Assembly: GCA_029266425.1 (NCBI GenBank)
Contig: JAQSWY010000006.1
Span: 62,001-126,000, forward strand
DNA from: Xanthobacteraceae bacterium
GTDB lineage: Bacteria > Pseudomonadota > Alphaproteobacteria > Rhizobiales > Xanthobacteraceae
Direction: 5' to 3'
Length of the DNA stretch: 64,000 nucleotides
The notes below the pieces were generated by a model. It made no database searches, was not told the DNA's origin, and saw nothing but the letters and a program-made list of their open reading frames with translations. Position numbers and translations under genes: made by a program. Below are positions 59,844-64,000 of this stretch, one piece after another (positions within the stretch are counted from its first letter, which is position 1; every line of letters begins with the position of its first letter).

Positions 59844-60172
59844 GGCAACCTTGTCCCGCCAATACCAGATGCGTGCCAGCGGCCCTCGGCCGGCTTGCGC
59901 CAGACTGCCGGCGGCACCCGGCGAGGCATTGGCGCTGCTGGCGGAGAGCCTGTCGAGGAGGGCAGCATCTGTTTCGGACGCCGCCGCCCTTGATCGCCGC
60001 TTTTGAGGTCCGCGTACGCCCCGCGCTCACCATTTGAGCAAGTCCTGCCAAAAAATTCCACTTGAATTCCGATGGTATACCCAACAGCATCATGAAGTTA
60101 TAGCAAGCGTCGGCAATCCGGCGTAGCCTTTGGGCAGCCGCGGTTGGCTTCGCCTCCGATCGAGGGAACAGC
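59844..60172. other. Divergent promoter region between pxpB and the DUF1989 operon
   Basis: About 330 bases. The segment 60030-60110 is AT-richer and includes TTGAATTCCGATGGTATACC, in which GGTATACC (60074-60081) is a perfect 8-bp palindrome of the kind bound by GntR/FCD regulators. I looked for a guanidine-type riboswitch and found no ykkC-like hairpin pair with the ACGR motif. No small gene is convincing. Confidence 0.5.
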
Positions 60173-60802
60173 ATGGATTACCGGATCGACGATTCCTTCG
60201 TGCTGCCGGCGGGTTACGGCAAGGCGGTGCGCGTGAGGGCGGGCCAGCGGCTGCGCCTCACCAACCCTTTCGGCACCCAGGCCATCGATTTCTGGGCCTT
60301 CCTCGATCGCGATACCTACGAATTCATCTCGACCGATAATTTCCGGTCCTTCCACAGCACCATCTTCGCCACCACCGACACGGCGCTGGTCAGCACCCGT
60401 CGCCGGCCGCTGGTGACGATCGTGGAGGATACGTCCTCCGGCAAGCACGACACGCTGCTGTGCGCCTGCAATGCCGATATCTATCGCCAGCTCGGCGTCG
60501 AGGGCTACCACCGCAGCTGCGCCGACAACATGCACGAGGCGCTCGGCGAACTGTCGATCAAGATGCCGTTCACCCCGTCGCCGGTGAACCTCTTCATGTG
60601 CGTCGCGGTGCGCGCCGACGGCTCGCTCGATCGGCTGCTTCCGGCCTCGAAGCCTGGTTCCTATGTGGTGCTGCAGGCCGAGGACGATGTCGTCATGGCC
60701 TTCTCCTGCTGCCCGCAGGACGTCACCACCATCAACGGCGCGGATCGCACGCCGCGTGACTGCGGGATCGAGATCCTTACCCCCGTCGCCGGAGCCGCCT
60801 GA
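60173..60802 (+). CDS. DUF1989 (urea carboxylase-associated) protein
   Basis: Cytoplasmic protein (209 aa) of DUF1989, recognised by LTNPFGTQAIDFWAFLDRDTYEFISTDNFRSFHS, LVTIVEDTSSGKHDTLLCACNADIYRQLG, EGYHRSCADNMHEALGEL and FTPSPVNLFMC; the Cys/His residues (about C98, C100, H113, C116) may bind zinc. DUF1989 proteins include the subunits of carboxyguanidine deiminase, so a role on a guanidino/urea compound fits the ureohydrolase gene three positions downstream. A GAGGGAACAGC site precedes the ATG. Confidence 0.87.
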   Translation: MDYRIDDSFVLPAGYGKAVRVRAGQRLRLTNPFGTQAIDFWAFLDRDTYEFISTDNFRSFHSTIFATTDTALVSTRRRPLVTIVEDTSSGKHDTLLCACNADIYRQLGVEGYHRSCADNMHEALGELSIKMPFTPSPVNLFMCVAVRADGSLDRLLPASKPGSYVVLQAEDDVVMAFSCCPQDVTTINGADRTPRDCGIEILTPVAGAA

Positions 60803-61620
60803 TGGAAGGCGAACCCCTCATCCGCATTCGCGACCTGCGCAAGAGCTTCGGCGTGCACGAGGTGCTGAAGGGGATCTCGGTCGATGTCCATGCCGGCGAG
60901 GTGGTGTCGATCATCGGCGCCTCCGGGTCGGGCAAGAGCACCTTCCTGCGCTGCGTGAACGTGCTGGAGCGGCCCAATGCCGGCACCATGCAGTTCGGCG
61001 GCTTCAACTTCGATTTCTCCGAGGGCGCGAAGCGCCAGCCGACCGCAGGCCAGCTGCGCGAACTGCGCACCAACATCGGAATGGTGTTCCAGAGCTACAA
61101 TCTCTGGCCGCACATGACGGTGCTGGAGAACGTCATCGAGGCGCCGATCCGGGTGAAGGGCGTGAAGCCCGCTGACGCCATCGCCCATGCCGAGACGCTG
61201 CTCGCCCGCATCGGCCTTGCGGAGAAGCGCCACGCCTATCCCTCCAAGCTCTCCGGCGGCCAGCAGCAGCGCGTCGCCATCGTCCGCGCGCTCGCCATGG
61301 CGCCGAAGCTGATGCTGTTCGACGAGGTGACCTCGGCGCTCGATCCGGAACTGGTCGGCGAGGTGCTCTCGCTGATGGCGGCGCTGGCAACCGAGGGCAT
61401 GACCATGCTGCTCGTCACCCACGAGATCGGCTTCGCCCGCGAGGTCAGCAACCGCACCATCTTCTTCGACAATGGCGTCGTTGCCGAGGACGGTTCGCCG
61501 CGCGAGGTGCTGCGCGAGCCGAAGAGCGACCGGCTCCGCCAGTTCCTCAAGCGCGTGCTGCACGAGGACGCCTGGCAGCACGGCGCGCAACCGCCGCTCC
61601 AGATCGCAGGTGACGCATGA
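60802..61620 (+). CDS. Amino-acid-type ABC transporter ATP-binding protein
   Basis: ATPase (272 aa) of the polar-amino-acid class. Walker A GASGSGKS at 39-46, Q-loop MVFQSYNLWPHMT, signature LSGGQQQR, H-loop LVTHEI. Walker B reads LMLFDEVTSALDPE, a valine replacing the usual proline, a change seen in several members of this class. It contains the FDFSEGAKRQPTAGQLRELR insert. One-base overlap with the DUF1989 gene (TGATG). Confidence 0.92.
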   Translation: MEGEPLIRIRDLRKSFGVHEVLKGISVDVHAGEVVSIIGASGSGKSTFLRCVNVLERPNAGTMQFGGFNFDFSEGAKRQPTAGQLRELRTNIGMVFQSYNLWPHMTVLENVIEAPIRVKGVKPADAIAHAETLLARIGLAEKRHAYPSKLSGGQQQRVAIVRALAMAPKLMLFDEVTSALDPELVGEVLSLMAALATEGMTMLLVTHEIGFAREVSNRTIFFDNGVVAEDGSPREVLREPKSDRLRQFLKRVLHEDAWQHGAQPPLQIAGDA

Positions 61621-62276
61621 TCGCCGCTTGGTGGGAAGGCTTCGCGCCCTATGTGCCGGGTTTCCTCAATGCCAGCTGGCTGGTGCTGGTGCTCTCGCTG
61701 CTCGCTATCCTGGTGAGCTGGGTCTTCGGGCTGCTGGCCGCGCTCGGCAAGGCCTCGCGCTTCGCGGCGCTTCGGCAAGCGAGCAATTTCTACATCTGGT
61801 TCATCCGCGGCACGCCGACCCTGATCCAGATCTTCATCGTCTATTTCGGCTTCCCGCAAATCGGCATCCGCCTCTCGCCCTTCGTCGCCGGCGTGCTGGC
61901 GCTCGGCTTCAATGGCGGCGCCTATATCGCCGAGATCGTCCGCGCCGGCCTGCTCTCTATCCCCAAGGGGCAGATGGAATCGGCGCAGGCGCTCGGTATG
62001 AGCCGCCTGCATCTGATGTCGCGCATCATATTGCCTCAAGTGTTCCGGGTGATCCTGCCGCCGGTGACGAACGAGGCGATCACCATGGTCAAGAACACCT
62101 CGCTGCTCTCGACCATCACCGTGGTCGAGCTGACGCTCTATTCGCAGACCATCATCGCCACCACCTTTCGTCCGTTCGAGTTCTACATCGCCACCGCCAT
62201 CATCTATCTCCTGATGACCACGATCATCTCGCAGGGGGCGGGGCATATGGAGCGCCATTATGCCCGCTCGGTTTAG
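61617..62276 (+). CDS. Amino-acid-type ABC transporter permease
   Basis: Single permease (219 aa) with about five helices, FYIWFIRGTPTLIQIFIVYFGFPQ and coupling loop MESAQALGMSRLHLMSRIILPQVFRVILPPVTNE. It likely forms a homodimeric channel. Four-base overlap with the ATPase gene. Fits between ATPase and ureohydrolase. Confidence 0.92.
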   Translation: MIAAWWEGFAPYVPGFLNASWLVLVLSLLAILVSWVFGLLAALGKASRFAALRQASNFYIWFIRGTPTLIQIFIVYFGFPQIGIRLSPFVAGVLALGFNGGAYIAEIVRAGLLSIPKGQMESAQALGMSRLHLMSRIILPQVFRVILPPVTNEAITMVKNTSLLSTITVVELTLYSQTIIATTFRPFEFYIATAIIYLLMTTIISQGAGHMERHYARSV

Positions 62277-62288
62277 GAGGACGCGCCA

Positions 62289-63233
62289 ATGAGCGTGCTG
62301 CCGATCGACTCGCTGGAGACGCCGCGCTTCTGCGGCGTGCCGACCTTCATGCGCCTGCCGCAGGCGACGAGCCTTGAGGGGATCGACGCGGCCATCATCG
62401 GCCTGCCGTCGGATTCCGGCGCGCCCTTCCGCACCGGCGCCCGCTTCGCACCGAACGCGGTGCGCGCCATGTCGATCATGCTGCGCCCGATCAATCCGTA
62501 CCGGAACATCCATGTGTTCGAGCGGCTGCGCTGCGTCGATGCGGGCGATGCCGCCGTGGTGCCGGGCTATCTCGAAGAATCGCTCGCGCGGCTCGAGGCT
62601 TCGGTGCGCGCGCTGGTCGACGCCGGGGTGACGCCGTTTGGTATTGGCGGCGACCATTCGGTCACGCTCGCCGGGCTGCGTGCGGTGGCGGCGAAGCACG
62701 GGCCGCTGGCGCTGATCCAGTTCGATTCCCACAGCGACACCTGGGACAAGTATTTCGCCGGCAAGAAATACAGCGCCGGCACGCCGTTCCGCCGCGCCGT
62801 GGAGGAGGGCATCGTCGCGCCCGAGCATTCGATCCAGGTCGGCATGCGCGGCTCGCTGTTCATGCCGGACGATGTCAACCAGTCGGTGGAGCTCGGCTAT
62901 GAGGTCGTCACCACCGACCAGATGTTCGAGATGGGCATTCCGGCGCTGGCGAAGCGCATTGCGGCGCGCACCAATGGGCGTCCGGCCTACCTGACCTTCG
63001 ATCTCGATTTCATCGATCCGGCTTTCGCCCCTGCGGTGCAGACCCCCGAGGCTGGCGGGCCGAGCGCGCGCGAGACGCTCGACGTGCTGCGGCGGCTCGA
63101 CGGCATCAATCTCGTCGGCTGCGACGTCGTCGAGCTCAGCCCGATGTTCGACGGGCCGGCGCAGACCACCGCGCTGCTGGCGGCCACCGTGATGGCCGAA
63201 CTGCTGGCGCTGCGCGCCGCGGTGAAATCCTGA
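62289..63233 (+). CDS. Agmatinase-family ureohydrolase
   Basis: Manganese/nickel-type ureohydrolase (314 aa), cytoplasmic, expected to cleave a guanidino or related compound to urea. Metal ligands are H123 (GGDHS), D146, H148 and D150 (FDSHSD), and D238 and D240 (FDLDFIDP). The substrate-loop stretch usually reading GTGTPEPGG is AVQTPEAGG here, so specificity may differ from agmatinase. It lies in an operon with a DUF1989 protein and an ABC importer whose binding protein follows. Substrate not assignable (agmatine, guanidinobutyrate, guanidine and others are possible). Confidence 0.88.
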   Translation: MSVLPIDSLETPRFCGVPTFMRLPQATSLEGIDAAIIGLPSDSGAPFRTGARFAPNAVRAMSIMLRPINPYRNIHVFERLRCVDAGDAAVVPGYLEESLARLEASVRALVDAGVTPFGIGGDHSVTLAGLRAVAAKHGPLALIQFDSHSDTWDKYFAGKKYSAGTPFRRAVEEGIVAPEHSIQVGMRGSLFMPDDVNQSVELGYEVVTTDQMFEMGIPALAKRIAARTNGRPAYLTFDLDFIDPAFAPAVQTPEAGGPSARETLDVLRRLDGINLVGCDVVELSPMFDGPAQTTALLAATVMAELLALRAAVKS

Positions 63234-63332
63234 GAGGGGGGCGTGCTCGCGCTCCCCTTCATGAGCGGACCGGTGCCGTCCCGGCGGCCCGTTGAATACC
63301 GACGAAACGCAGACGACAGAGGGGATAAACAC

Positions 63333-64000
63333 ATGCGTCTGACATTGCTTCCCGTGCTCGCCGCCGCTCTCGTCGGCGGCCTCATCAGCGGGTCCGCTAG
63401 CGCCGCGGACCTCGAACTCGTCCGTCCCGGCAAGCTGCTGGTGGCGACCGAGGGCACCTATCCGCCCTTCAGCATGCGCGCGCCCGACGGCCAGCTCGAC
63501 GGCCTCGAGGTCCGCGTCAGCAAGGAGGTCGCGAAGCGGCTCGGCCTCGAATACGAGCCAGTCGTCATCAAGTGGGAGGCGCTGCTCGTCGGCCTCGCCG
63601 CCGACCAGTACGACTACGCCTCCGCCGCCATGGACATCACCGCCGAGCGCCAGAAGCAGGTGACGTTTGCCGATGGCTGGCTGGAATCCGGCGGTCGCAT
63701 CGTCACCAAGAAGGATTCGCCGATCAAGGCGCCGGCCGACATCAAGGGCAAGACGGTGGGCGTGCTGGTCTCCTCGACCTGGCAGAAGCTCGCCGAGGAC
63801 CGCGGCGCCACCGCCAAGGCCTACAAGGCGGAATCCGATGCGTTGCAGGATCTGGTGAACGGCAATATCGACGCGGTGATCACCGATTCGATCGCCGCGG
63901 CCTATGCGATCGAAGCCTCCAAGCTGCCGCTGGTCATGGTCGATGAGTATCTCAGCCACATCCAGAAGGGCTTCCCCTTCAAGAAGGGCAAGCCGAACCT
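63333..64000 (+). CDS. Amino-acid-type substrate-binding protein, partial (3' end beyond window)
   Basis: Family-3 periplasmic binding protein, first 222 codons present. Sec signal (RLTLLPVLAAALVGGLISGSASA), mature GKLLVATEGTYPPFSMRAPDGQLDGLEVRVSKEVAKRLG, KWEALLVGLAADQYDYASAAMDITAERQKQVTFADGW. The reading frame is open to the last base of the window. Its position as last gene of the DUF1989-ABC-ureohydrolase operon makes it the receptor of that importer. A GAGGGGAT site precedes the ATG at 63333. Confidence 0.9.
   Translation, partial: MRLTLLPVLAAALVGGLISGSASAADLELVRPGKLLVATEGTYPPFSMRAPDGQLDGLEVRVSKEVAKRLGLEYEPVVIKWEALLVGLAADQYDYASAAMDITAERQKQVTFADGWLESGGRIVTKKDSPIKAPADIKGKTVGVLVSSTWQKLAEDRGATAKAYKAESDALQDLVNGNIDAVITDSIAAAYAIEASKLPLVMVDEYLSHIQKGFPFKKGKPN

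Noticed and set aside
59844-60172. Possible guanidine riboswitch upstream of the DUF1989 gene
   Set aside because: No paired hairpins with ACGR loops as in ykkC-type RNAs could be drawn; only a GGTATACC palindrome stands out.
61236-63959. 907-codon minus-strand open frame across the ureohydrolase operon
   Set aside because: Runs antisense through several well-supported genes, low-complexity composition, no ribosome-binding site or domain.

Overview
The window is about 64 kb of GC-rich DNA (roughly two thirds G+C by eye), tightly packed and operonic, with many ATGA/TGATG start-stop overlaps. Gene content (several polar-amino-acid, dipeptide and tricarboxylate transporters, PxpABC, a Sox/flavocytochrome c cluster, Tat-exported molybdenum hydroxylase, intergenic CGTCATCCCGG-type palindromes) points to an alphaproteobacterium of the Hyphomicrobiales. 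A sulfur-oxidising Xanthobacteraceae-like lineage (Starkeya, Ancylobacter or Xanthobacter type) is my guess, not something the sequence proves. No rRNA, tRNA or CRISPR array was seen.

Layout. 1-240: a small hypothetical gene. 335-6070 (minus): dipeptide importer dppABCDF. 6654-7868: MFS transporter. 8019-11985 (minus): a phosphorelay of a heme-motif sensor protein, a hybrid histidine kinase with two receivers, and a stand-alone receiver. 12150-12578: secreted hypothetical. 12986-19197 (plus): an eight-gene operon joining a periplasmic molybdenum hydroxylase (2Fe-2S and Mo subunits), a flavocytochrome c sulfide dehydrogenase (cytochrome and flavoprotein) and SoxX, SoxY, SoxZ, SoxA, with no SoxB or SoxCD. 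19325-21540 (minus): two-component system. 21831-22444: two related 83-residue secreted proteins. 22655-24305: thioesterase and a beta-propeller protein. 24330-24693: a palindromic repeat interrupted by a 265-bp MITE-like insertion. 24864-31492: TctCBA transporter, TIM-barrel isomerase, a leaderless solute-binding-like protein, a LysR regulator and a Tat-exported short-chain dehydrogenase. 31612-35619: GntR regulator with an amino-acid ABC importer. 35653-37653: membrane-anchored serine-protease-like protein, AT-rich at its 5' end. 37971-40389 (minus): cystine-type importer. 40532-44403 (minus): glycan/lipid modification cassette. 44564-45090: remnants of an HxlR regulator and a quinone-oxidoreductase fused by a deletion. 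45241-47243: zinc-type oxidoreductase and divergent LysR. 47349-49511: QseBC-like pair with a strong terminator. 49520-52571: two methyltransferase-like proteins, MipA-type outer-membrane protein, LytTR regulator. 53105-57073: polyamine/iron-type ABC importer. 57263-59843 (minus): 5-oxoprolinase pxpABC. 60173-64000 (plus): DUF1989 protein, amino-acid ABC importer and a ureohydrolase, with the binding protein running off the window.

How it works together. Most of the window is nutrient uptake and catabolism of small nitrogen and sulfur compounds: peptides, cystine, 5-oxoproline, carboxylates, and probably a guanidino compound in the last operon. The most unusual region is the molybdenum hydroxylase-FCSD-SoxXYZA operon, in which SoxY has no export signal and lacks the normal GGCGG carboxy terminus. 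A second recurrent pattern is a strong stem-loop or palindromic repeat in the spacer between the solute-binding gene and the first permease gene in all four ABC operons in which the binding-protein gene directly precedes the permease genes.
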